The position numbers and the translations under genes are program-made. Positions 26,001 through 36,400 of a stretch of 64,000 nt of DNA are shown piece after piece. Each line of letters opens with the position of its first letter. Within the stretch, counting starts at the first letter, position 1. The stretch comes from Brachypodius melanocephalos (taxonomy: Eukaryota > Chordata > Aves > Passeriformes > Pycnonotidae). The notes below the pieces were generated by a model that did not search any database, was not told where the DNA came from, and worked only from the letters and a program-made list of their open reading frames with translations. The stretch spans positions 18,755,849 through 18,819,848 of the forward strand of contig VZSR01000520.1 of the NCBI GenBank assembly GCA_013398615.1, given 5' to 3'.

Positions 26001-29000
26001 AGTCTCTTCTTTTATATCCTTAAAATGATAGCGCTCTCAAATATGCCACAGTAATTTTAGCAGTTCTGTAAACGTTGTGACTTAGTTACACTTTTTAAAT
26101 CATAGTGGAAACATATGCTTCTAGTAGTAGTAGTAGGATCTACTAGTAACACTTCTGATTTTATTCTTAATGTTTCTAGGATACAGGATCTTGGAGTAGT
26201 AGTAGACTGCCTTCCTGTGCTTACAAACAGGTACAAATAGAAAAAAGTGGGGGATTAGAATCTGCTTATAACCACATTGAAATTCAAGCACTTCTGAAAC
26301 ATCTTGTTTTTTAAGTTTACAGGAAGAAAAACCATATGTTTCAGTTGGCTGCTGTGTAGATCTTTTGCCTTTAGTGAAATCTCTGCTTAAAAGCAAATAC
26401 GAAGAGTAAGTATTGGCTTGGGGTGTTTTTAAAACATTATGACTTGCTGGCTATGCAGAGCCCTAGAAATCAACAGTTTTTATCCTCTGACTCTTGTTCT
26501 GTCTGCACTTCTCCCAGCTCTGCCTTTCTCAGGAAATGGGAAAGCTCTGGAATTGAAGCTCTCCTCTGAACCTTTATCCTTTAACAAAACAGCAGTGCAG
26601 AAATTCTTTTCTGCAATGTTAGGAAATTGGGAGAGAGGACTGGCTTTGCCCTTATGCAGATTTGTTTATCTTAAACAGTAAAAAAGAATATCACTGAGGT
26701 TTCAGTATAGTTTTTAACATGAAATCAAGGCAGAGTTTTCTGCTTTTTCAACAAGAACTTTGGTTTACCACTTAGAAATTGCAAGTGTAAGCAAATATTT
26801 AAACCTACCAATTTGTCTAGATTTTGCTTCTTCCACTATAGAAAATGTGTTGTTTTCTAAATTGCTTACAGATTTATCTCAATGCTTTATCTGGCCTGTA
26901 GATAATGTACAGGGAGGGGAAATGCATGATGTGTAAAATGTTTTGTTACAGGTATGTGATAGTTGGTTTAAACTGGCTTCAGGCTGTCATTAAAAGATGG
27001 TGGTCAGAACTATCTGCACATACAGAAAAGGCAGAAGATGGGTGAGTATAGTGTTGGGAAATATTTAAATGTGTTTCTGTAGCATGTCTTATCTCAATCT
27101 GTTTTAATTTTGATCAGTAGGAGCACAATGTGCCTACAAAAGGCAAAATTATAGTTTTAAAGCTTAAAAGTACTTTAAGGAAGGTCAAGTTACTGGTTTT
27201 GTTTTTCTTTTTTTTGCCACTGTTTTAATACATGTAGAACATAATCATATCAAGGATTATACAAATGCTGTATAAGTTGAATCAAAATTTTTCAGACCTT
27301 GTGGCAGCATCTATTGTATAGGCTAAGTCTGTATGTAGTATTAATAATTCATTTTAGTAAAAGAGACTACTGAAATGTACTACCTATGTTACAAAGTGAT
27401 GTTCATTCTCTTTCAGAAACATTCATATTTTAAAACAACAGCTAAGTGTTTTGTGGGAACAGGAGAATCATCTTACTCTGGTTCCAGGATATACTGGTAA
27501 TATAGCTAAGGTAATCCCGTTCTGGCTGTGTTCAGTAATGAACATGGTTGTATCACTTACAGTGTTCCTCTTGTTTTACTTATGCTACACTGTAGTTGGA
27601 CACAAACACTTCTACTTTAGTTTCCACTGATGCTCATGTGTATTGCACGCTTTTTACAGGAATCTGGAATTGATTGCCTAGGATGGTTGTGTGATTTGGA
27701 ATGATAATAATATTTGTCTTTTTTTCTTACTTTACAGAGGAAGCATCTCCTTGATAACAAAGTAGCTAATAGTAATGAGCCTTAAAATTGATGTGAAAAA
27801 GGGCTCAGTCCAATAGGTAGACTGTGGAAGGGACAGATGTTTTCTCTTAGATCTGTTGTACCCATTGTTGTAAGCGTAATGCAGAATGGGGAATCTTAGC
27901 CCAGGAATGTCATTGGCATTTGCACATCAGGTGACTGGGCAAGTGACAACATACTAAATTCTAAAGCTTATTGCTGACCTAGTGCTTAGAAAATGATGAG
28001 TTTGTGGAGAGCAGAAGAGCTTATCTGAGACAAATCCCTGCTTGTATTTCTCAGTAGGTTGTGGTATCAGTAACATAATGAGGGTGCCTGGTAGATGCAT
28101 GTTTTTTTGTTTGTGCTCATCTCAATAAACATGGCTTTCTGAGATGTGGCACCAAAACTTACACTAGATAGAAACTTTTCCAGGTGGAGGGACCTGATGA
28201 AGAAAGGCAGAAAGGAGTTACAGCAGACACTTAGTTGTATATAGGATTTGAACTTGAAAAAAACTTTAAAATTGCATCTTTTACTTACATCTTAAGGAGT
28301 TTTGGTGAATCTATAATACTATGCCTGCAGAATTGATCACTTTGATATATCGAACAAGTAAATAATTTCCATTTTCCTGGGGCTGCAGTGCACCTGTGAC
28401 TTCAATTTTGATGGCCCTACAGGGATAAGTGCAAACATCTTGCAGAGTTTCAGTCAGCAGGGATGCGGAAGAACTGAGTTCTAACTCCCAGCTTGGTAGA
28501 GCTATGGGAGCATGTAATGTAGACTGCCTAGCTCTTTTGCTAGAGGAGAATAGCAGCTATAGGTAGTGTCAGTTTTTCTCTAGGATTCAGGTTCCCTTCA
28601 TGTCTATTTGCTGGCTCTTTAATGTATATCAGGATAGGTTGTGACCAACGTCACCTGAAGTCAGAGAAAAAGTAGTACAAGAATATTGGAGGGGTTGGGT
28701 GAAGGAAATATACATAATATTTTTAACTACATGATCAATGATGATCTTGCCTGCTAGTGCAGGGAGCAGAGGAATAACAGACTGAACTGATGGCTTTGTA
28801 AACTAATACTACTCTTCTTGCAGGCTTTTTAGTACATAAAGAAACGTCATTGAAAGGATTAACTGAAAGTAATTGTGAAAATAACTTTTTCTGAAATTTG
28901 AGCAGATATAATCTTGTGTTATGGTCCTGATTGGTTATTCTGCTTCAGACATAGACTTGATGTTAGAACTATAAGTAATGTGACAAACACTTTCTTCTTT

Positions 29001-29045
29001 TTTTCCTTCTAGGATGTAAATGCCTATTTATTGCAGCTACACTGA
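22896..29045 (+). CDS. KATNBL1: KATNBL1, katanin p80-like regulatory subunit (whole gene)
   Basis: Nine coding exons (22896-23009, 23787-23827, 24198-24477, 25874-25992, 26180-26230, 26316-26405, 26952-27041, 27417-27510, 29013-29045) join through GT-AG introns with consistent phase into 303 codons plus TGA. This is close to the human protein (304 residues from memory). Recognised stretches include MANKENELACAG, SSDSGSSQTE, DHETMAQVLFSRN, EDLGVVVDCLPVLTN-like, ENHLTLVPGYTGNIAK and the C-terminal LLQLH. The N-terminal third (1 to about 145) is basic and low in structure, with KK/RK clusters fitting nuclear localisation. Residues of about 146-303 form the con80-type domain that, in this family, binds the katanin catalytic p60 subunits (KATNA1/KATNAL1). 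The family protein is nuclear in interphase and modulates microtubule severing at spindle poles. No frameshift or missing exon is seen. Identification is by remembered homology; exon limits are read directly. Confidence 0.95.
23787..23827 (+). CDS. KATNBL1: KATNBL1 coding exon 2 (residues 39-51, 41 nt)
   Basis: A small 41-nt exon between 'tttctcccag' and AACAG|gtagga, encoding GKKSPKQLASYTN and two bases of the next arginine codon. KSPKQLA is a conserved KATNBL1 stretch. Its first bases (GGTAAGAA) look like a splice donor. Confidence 0.88.
24198..24477 (+). CDS. KATNBL1: KATNBL1 coding exon 3 (residues 52-145)
   Basis: The largest coding exon, from 'tattattacag' to TCAGAG|gtgggt. It completes Arg52 and encodes a basic cysteine-containing stretch (YCKRKVHCYTPKPCYRKK), then MANKENELACAG, a serine-rich SSDSGSSQTE segment and SSKYSAFFSE. 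It leaves in phase 0. Confidence 0.93.
25874..25992 (+). CDS. KATNBL1: KATNBL1 coding exon 4 (residues 146-184)
   Basis: Runs from 'acatgcag' to TAGTGAG|gtaaaa. Begins VSQDHETMAQVLFSRN and continues with LNVALTFWRRRSISELVAYL, the start of the con80-type domain. Ends two bases into Arg185. Confidence 0.93.
26180..26230 (+). CDS. KATNBL1: KATNBL1 coding exon 5 (residues 185-201)
   Basis: A 51-nt exon from 'tgtttctag' to AACAG|gtacaa. It completes Arg185 and encodes IQDLGVVVDCLPVLTN plus two bases of Ser202. The valine codons form a short gtagtagta run that echoes a TAG repeat in the intron just upstream (26,116-26,135). Confidence 0.92.
26316..26405 (+). CDS. KATNBL1: KATNBL1 coding exon 6 (residues 202-231)
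   Basis: Runs from 'ttttttaag' to GAAGA|gtaagt. It encodes LQEEKPYVSVGCCVDLLP and LVKSLLKSKYE, a helical part of the con80-type domain. Ends two bases into Glu232. Confidence 0.92.
26952..27041 (+). CDS. KATNBL1: KATNBL1 coding exon 7 (residues 232-261)
   Basis: Runs from 'tttgttacag' to GATGG|gtgagt. It encodes YVIVGLNWLQAVIKRWWSEL followed by a variable charged end. The exon opens with GTATGT directly after CAG, so the acceptor recreates a donor-like sequence. Confidence 0.92.
27417..27510 (+). CDS. KATNBL1: KATNBL1 coding exon 8 (residues 262-293)
   Basis: Runs from 'tctctttcag' to GCTAAG|gtaatc. It completes Gly262 and encodes NIHILKQQLSVLWEQEN and HLTLVPGYTGNIAK, a highly conserved piece of the family C-terminus. 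Phase 0 at the end. Confidence 0.93.
29013..29045 (+). CDS. KATNBL1: KATNBL1 last coding exon (residues 294-303, stop)
   Basis: After the acceptor 'tttccttctag' it encodes DVNAYLLQLH and then TGA at 29,043-29,045. The tail matches the family C-terminus. Confidence 0.93.
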   Translation, partial: DVNAYLLQLH

Positions 29046-29345
29046 CATGATGGGGAAACAGTGTGCTTATGTGGTGAAACAATCCCCTAAAGCATCCCTG
29101 AAATATGTACTGAAAGCCTTTTGAGAAATACTGGCAGAAGAGAACTGAACTGTTAAGCTCTTTGATGAAACCACTAACAAAACCCTAACAATCTACTTCA
29201 CATTGAAGTGGAAAAATGTCTAGTAGGAGCAACTTTTACTTCAGTGAGGTGAAAGTGCACTATGAAAACTGTATGCCTTTGCTGCATTTGGGATTTGCTC
29301 GGTTACTAGGTATTCCTTTAAATGCTACTGTATTTTACATCATCA

Positions 29346-29351
29346 AATAAA
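29346..29351 (+). terminator. KATNBL1: Proximal poly(A) signal of KATNBL1
   Basis: AATAAA about 300 bases after the stop codon, the first canonical signal in the 3' UTR. A second strong candidate is AATAAA at 33,466-33,471, followed by a GT-rich stretch, which would give a 3' UTR of about 4.4 kb. Confidence 0.5.
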
Positions 29352-32300
29352 AGAAGATGAATTATACTGTCATGAAGACAAGACAGCAGAACCAGTTATG
29401 AGGAACCAACAAAAACAATCAGCATTAAGAGCTTTTATATGTCTCTTTCCCAAGAGAACTCCAAAATGCACAACTATCTTCCAATCACATTTAAAAAATA
29501 GAAAAAACTTCGGGGTATTCAGTTACTTCTATGTTTTAATCAAATTATTAAAGACAGTTTTTGTTTGCACTATTGAGAAACTATACAGCAAAGATGCCTT
29601 AATTACTGGTGTTTCAAAAGCCAATGTGTTAAGATGCAAATAGCTATTATGTTCAGATTGTGATGAAAAACTACAAAAATCAGGGTTTCACATTGTGTAG
29701 TTAATGAAACATTGCACATATACAAAGATTCATGTATGAAAAATATTATAAATATCTGAAGTTAAGCTTGGATAAACAGTTATTGCAAATGTCAGCAGAA
29801 TGGTGAATTTATGTCTAACGAATGTTTTTATACTGTATGTGGATTTCTAACACAGTAATCTTGTTCTGTATCATTCAAGCTACATGCAAATAAGTAAATA
29901 TATTAAATATATCTACTGTTTTTTCTTTTCAAGTTCAAAAAAACCAATTTCTAGGATAATCTCTTCCACAATACTTTTTATCTTAGATATTTATGTCTCT
30001 TGTTTGAAATGTTTACAGCCAGGTGAGGCCATGTTATTCAAATCACACCCTTTTTATACTACCTCCTTTAAGAAAGTGACAAAGAGCCTTTGCAAAATTG
30101 GTCAAGTTCTAAGCTGATCAGTGATGGTAAATTCATACCAACAACAGCATTGAGAATATAGCTATAAACTTTAGTGTCATATTGATATGGTGTTCTATTT
30201 TAATTTAAAAGCTGTATCATAATAGCTCTGAGGGAGTCTTAATCTTAGGCTTGCTGTTGCCTTTTTAATTTTGTGATTAGGAAGCATGCTTTTTCAATTA
30301 AAACTTACAAAGTGCCAGCTCTTCACTTAAAAGTATACATGCACAGCATGTATGACCAAATAGACTACTTCCTTAAAAATAAGTACTTGCAAGGGTTGTT
30401 TTCATACCTAGCATTAAACGTGCACTTTTATTGACATGCCGGAGACAGGTATTTTGATAGCCCCAAGTGGTTTTTGCTTTACAGATTAAATAAATGAATT
30501 TTAAACTCCTGTAGTGGTCAATAACTTCAGGCCTCCCGTTGCTTAGTTTTGTATTTAGTTTATGTATCATTGTTGCTGACTTCTGAAGGCCGACTAGAAA
30601 TCTGTCATCAGAACTTGGTGCTTTTGGTTATTTGACTGTTCTGTAAACCACCAAAGTTTTGCATTTCCTAGGGCAGTCAGTTACAAAGAGTTTCTGAGAC
30701 ATCCAGAAACTTTGTGGGACAATCTGGAGACATGCACATAGCCAATCTTTTTGCTAGAATTGTTGTGTATAGTTAGAGATACTTCATGCTCAAAAAGTTT
30801 TGAGATAGGACTTTTCAGATTCTTACTATCAATTAAATTCTGAAGGAACTATAGTATGACAACATTCTTGTATTATTTTACAGTTCTGTTGAACACTTAA
30901 TGAAAAAGTAACAAAGTCTAGTTTCCTCATTTGGGTGGCAATTGCTGAAACTCCTAGATTATTCCTCAAGAATACTGTTTATAGAAACTCAGATCTTTTT
31001 TCTTTTTTTTTTTAATAGACAAAATTAAGTAACTCATGGCCCTTTATTTCTGATAATATAAGAAACCATAGTTGTAATTGATTAAAGAGATACTCCAGTA
31101 TTTAAAAATCTAGCTTGAATGTAGATTTAGATACATGGGCTTATAATGAATTCTCTGTGTGGCCGTAGAGTTACCAAATCCTAAGTGTGGACAGTTGCTT
31201 TTGTTTTAGAGGCAAGGTAAGATTGACTTGAGGATCATTACTGAGGAATATCTAATAAATTATTCTTTATAAATGCATTCTTTTTAACTGCCAGAAGTTG
31301 TATTTTGACAGGTTCAATAATACAGTATTAAACATTGTCATTAGTATCTGTGCCTTATTTTAAATGAATTTTTTACTGTTTTCAGGCAGCTACTAGACTG
31401 TAAGAACAGGATTCAGGTGTCTATTATTAAATAATTTTTTCCATCATGTTCTTAATTCATTTAAACTGTTCACACTCATATTCAGGCTCAGCTTCTTGTA
31501 TTCTCTCTAGTTCTCAAATGGCTAGGAATCAGTTTTGCTGTTACAGAATGTACATGTGTCATACCTGGTCATGGTATGTTGGCAAGAGTTAAATGTCTTA
31601 GCAGCTGTGTAACTCCACTAGATTCATATAGTTTGTCTCAGTGAATCTAAGCATTAAGTTTATCAGCTATCCCATGCATAAATGCTAATCTTTGTGACAC
31701 TTTCTAAAAATGCTGTTTCTAGGATGTGTGAGAAGATCCAGGCAGAATTATTAATCCTTATCCTCTGTTCTTGTGATGCAGATCACGTATGTACTTGAGG
31801 ATGAAGGATGACTTCATAAAGCTGTTCTTCATGTTACACCACTTGATATGAAACTGATGTCTTTGAAAAACAGTATGTCTTTTGCCTCAATGTTCCCCCA
31901 AAGTACTTGAGGCTATTTTGCTGAAGGAGTACTTTTAAGTGTGACCCAGGATTTGCCCATCCCCTAAACTGAAATTAAAGAATCCTTCTGGCAAACTGTC
32001 TCTTTCTGCAGGGCTGAAAAATAAAAAAGAAAAAAACAAACCTCCAGTATTTTCTAAATTTAAGTGGTGAAGTTGAGGTTGCTGAAGAGTGAAGGTGGAA
32101 AAAGCTGTGCCATTAATTAGCTGGGTATGAAAAAGTTAGCATGTCTTAATGATTATGTATGTTTTGAAGTAGCTACGTGTATTTCTCAGGAAAGAGTCCT
32201 ATATATACTGCAGTTCCACACTCCATAATAGTGCTTGCAGATTGTTGCTGGTATTAAAAAAAATAGCATCAGCCCTCCAAGAACTTACCCTCTGCAGTGA

Positions 32301-33465
32301 GATATAAATAAAATTATTTTTTTCCCTCCTGTTGGGTTGCTTCATCAGAGGCTGCAGTTTTAACACTTGAGGTGCAGGAGGGATGGGAGAGTAGGAAAGG
32401 ACAAAGTATGCGTGTGCTATGCTGAGTGACATCAGCTCCACTGTGTTATGAAACAGGCTGTATTTTCATTTTCTGGCATCTGAAGTAAGCAAGTTTGGAG
32501 TTAAACATCTTTATGCATTTTGCATTGAAGAGATAAAAGTTTTGAAGACGGGTGCTACAGTGTTAATTTGTGTGCTTTTTTGTGATTTTTTTTCTTGAAA
32601 AAGTGAACATTCTTGTGTGTGGAAGCTTGAAAGCTTCTTATGTGAAGCTTATATTTTAGACAAGCAAGTGATTGCTTTTGCCAGTTCATCTTGCCAGGTC
32701 TTCCAGTTCTACAGAAGACTGAATGTCTTAGTGTGGAGATTGGCAGCTATTTTTTGTCCCTAGTTTTTTGGTGCAAAGTGAAACTGGTGGTTCACAGTCA
32801 ACTATTTCAGAATACAAAACCATGCAAATTATGGTACTGGTGTGAAGTTATTCCAACTTTGCACAATGCAAATGCTAAAGTTTATGGAAGCAGTTGATTC
32901 TTCTGAGAAGAGCTTTATGTTGAGCTGATACTGCATAAGTGAGGGAAAAAAATGAAGCAGTTTTTAATAGCCTTGGTAAAAGCCAGACAGTGTAGTCTAA
33001 TTTTTGCCTTCAGTCTACCATCCTACACACAGTAATCATTGTAGGCTACAGATAAAGATTCACAGAGAAAATAGATTGAGCATGCTTGTGTTATTAGTGC
33101 TTATATTATTCTTCTTTAAAGAATTTATGTTTATTCCATGAGTTAAATAGCTTGTATTATGTCTCAGAATGAGACTAAGTGCAACTATTTTTCTGCCTCT
33201 TTCCGCATACATTTTTTAGCACTTAATGATGTTATTTATTGCTCATCTACTTTTTAAGTATACTGAGCGTGTCTTGTTAGAAGTGAGGAGGGGAAGATGA
33301 GAATTCTAAACAAAACACAGGGCTAGCTATTTAACATGATTCAATTTGAAGCAACTGTGGAAAATTTCCATCTTTAAAACTTTTCATGCAAATTTTGTTA
33401 ATACCTACAAATTGAAGTGTGTACCCACAGCTCTGAGTTTTACTTTGAACTTGGTTGGAGAAAAA

Positions 33466-33471
33466 AATAAA
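33466..33471 (+). terminator. Candidate distal poly(A) signal
   Basis: AATAAA in 'aaaaaaataaagtgctttc', followed within about 40-60 bases by a GT-rich stretch (ttctgttcgtgttttttgc). That is the usual layout of an efficient vertebrate cleavage site on the + strand. It may end a long KATNBL1 3' UTR. Confidence 0.35.
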
Positions 33472-36400
33472 GTGCTTTCATTCTAAATAACTGTAGCTGC
33501 AGTATTGTTTCTGTTCGTGTTTTTTGCATTGAGTACTAACCTGGACTCAGATACTAACCTGCCATAAGGGAGGCAGGAGGTGTAGCATTGTCCCTTAAAG
33601 GGAGAAAATGAGAATATCCACATAGTCTTCAACGATTGCAGACCTAGAGTATTTTTGTTTCTGTACTGATGGGAGTTTTGTAGTATATCTCTTCATATAG
33701 ATTGTGGCTACTGATCATTGCTATAAAATGAGATCTGCTCCTTTCAGCTTGAATGTGATCTGTGGTGGTTGTGATTCATACGGATCACTGCTTCAATTCA
33801 GGCAGTCATTACTTTGAGTGCTGTAGTGTAGACGAGCAACTAAGTGTTGGGGTCTCAAACATCTGTTCTTTGCTGTAACAAAACACAAGGACACCACATT
33901 TATCTTTCCCACCTTTTTATTCTTCCTTTATTCTTTTATTTAAGTGCTTAGAACCATTTGAATCCCCTTTGGAAAGTGATAGATGCCAAAATGTGATAAA
34001 ATGCTTTTACAAATATGCTTCTGACTTGTTTTTATCCAGTTCTGTGAATAACAGTTTTCTGTGGATTTGGGAAGGAGGCTGTGTTCTGTGTGTATAAACT
34101 GGAAATAAACAGAACTAGTGGACTTCACTGATAGTGTAACTGTATTCTTGACGCTTCCTTTTTTACATGAGCACTATGTATATTGTGAAACAACCCAAAT
34201 AATCTAAATATCAAGATAAAGTGACATTCCAAAACTTTTGCCTGTTCTTACAGGTTTAAATGTTGAAATACGTATGTACCCTAGTATACTTTAAAGTGAC
34301 CTGTAGACAGTTTAAAATAGCTCTTGTAACTTTTGATGTCTCTGTCAAATTGAATCTATTGAACTTCACTTTCAAAAAGCCCAAGTTATTTGCATCTTGC
34401 AGCTGCCACTTCTGCTCATTTCAGCTATTCTATGGATTTAAAGACTTAGTGCAGTAAGTATTCCACCTTTAGAAAAATAGCTGATCTTTTTGTCTTTTGT
34501 GATAACAGGCTTTCATTACATATCTTCTGCATGAGACAAACTTCATTTCTGCAAGAGTTAAATAATTTTTACAAGTGTTTCAGAGGAGGATTGCCACATA
34601 AACCTATGGCGTGTTTAGTTCTAAATGGGGAAATTGCACAAATACAGGCAGCTGTTAGGACAGTGCACATTCATTACTATTGAATTGTCTTTTTGTGTGA
34701 ATCAGCTGTCCTATTATCTTCTAAGTCTAGATAAAAGTGGAATGATGGGTTATTGGGGAGTTGAAGTCTTAAAAACTCTTGCCTGTAAGAAACTAAAACT
34801 GCTGTTTCCATTCTGATGCAATTGCTACTATGAATGCAGAAAGGAGTGTGTTTGTGTTTGTTGTGTTTGGTTTGGAAAGCAGAAATCTCTTAATACTTTC
34901 TATGTCTGCTAATAGTACTTTTTCTTGAAGCTTAAAGGCATAAGCATTTATGTGTGTTTGCTTAAAATTTTAGTTATTAAAATAGCATGACTGAACAGGA
35001 AAAGAAAACCAACCTTGCTGCATTAGTTAATTTCTGGATGACTCTGCCACCTCGTGTTCCAGCTGCAGGAAACAGTAAATTACAAAAATACAATTAACCA
35101 ATGTGGTACAAGTAGTGATAAAACTTGATTTTCAGCATTTTAAGTGAATGGTTACAATACCAGTAAAGCAACGCAGGACTAAAGACATAGCTGGCAAATT
35201 TTGTTCTCAACCTTGTGTTTTAAGTCTAAAAAGCTTGGGTTTTTTAATCACCCCAAATGAGTGGTGATCGATGGGAGTGTTAATTCTGGAGTAATTCTGT
35301 GCCAGCAGCCAGCATTAGCATAAGAATAAGAAGAGTAGCTGATTGGGAAGTGAACCCTGCTTACCAGAGCGACTGTCTTTTCATATGAATTTTCTTAGAG
35401 CCTTGGTTTTGGGTTGGTTTGTTTGTTGTTTTGGGTTTGTTTTTTTTTAAAGATGTCACAGTTAAGGTATTTTTGCATAAAGAGAGCAGACAGGGAGCTT
35501 TCCTAAATCTGTTAATTGGATGATGGGGTAGTGCTGTAAGAGGTACCTCTAAAAATACTGTCCCGGGTGGTGACATCAGCAATCGTTACAGGGGGTTGAG
35601 GGCTTGAGCACAGGCACATTCTAATCAGGACTGTGGCCAATGTGTGCTGTCCTGGATGTCAACATAGGGAGTTGCATCAAAAGGGAAGGAGAAGTGTTTA
35701 AGATACAGTAGAAAAATTCCCATTACCTGAAAAGTGTGTTTGTGATTGTTGGGAGATTGAGGTATGATGATAACTGAAAGTCTTTCCAGGCCTGTGTGCC
35801 TAATCCACAGCAATGGGGCACTTCACAAAGGAAGGCTGGAGACCTGACGCTCACAGAGCAGTCATCTTTCCTCACAGTTGCTGCTTTTCCACTCCTCTGA
35901 CATGTTGGGGCACATCTGCTTGGCTGAATTTCCAGCTCCACATCCTTGTCACTTATCCAAGTGAGAATAAAATACCTTCATATTTGGCACACCTAGTTTC
36001 CCAAGTGACGTCTTGTCCCTCAAGTCTTCCAGGTTCTCACTACAAAACAACTCAGTGAAAACTCAGAGGTTTAGGCTTATGCCCTAAACAGAGCAACTGT
36101 GGAGGCCACTATGATATTTAAGATGAAGCTGTTGTATTAAGAGGGGTTTTGTGTGTGTAAATGTTTTTTAAACATGAATGCCCTATTAATATTCTACTGC
36201 CTGTTAATTAAAAATGCCTACAGTTCTGAAACTTTGCAAATGGCAGGCTGGTGACTATTTAGGGAGAAATCCTGCTGTTTAGGGCCGAGTGGTTTGTTGA
36301 TTTGGGTTGGGGATTTTTTCCTATTCTCCCATCTTGCCTCTCCCTCTGAGTGCAGTTCTTTAAATTTCTTGGTGCCAATTTGAATTTTCATTTTTACAAG

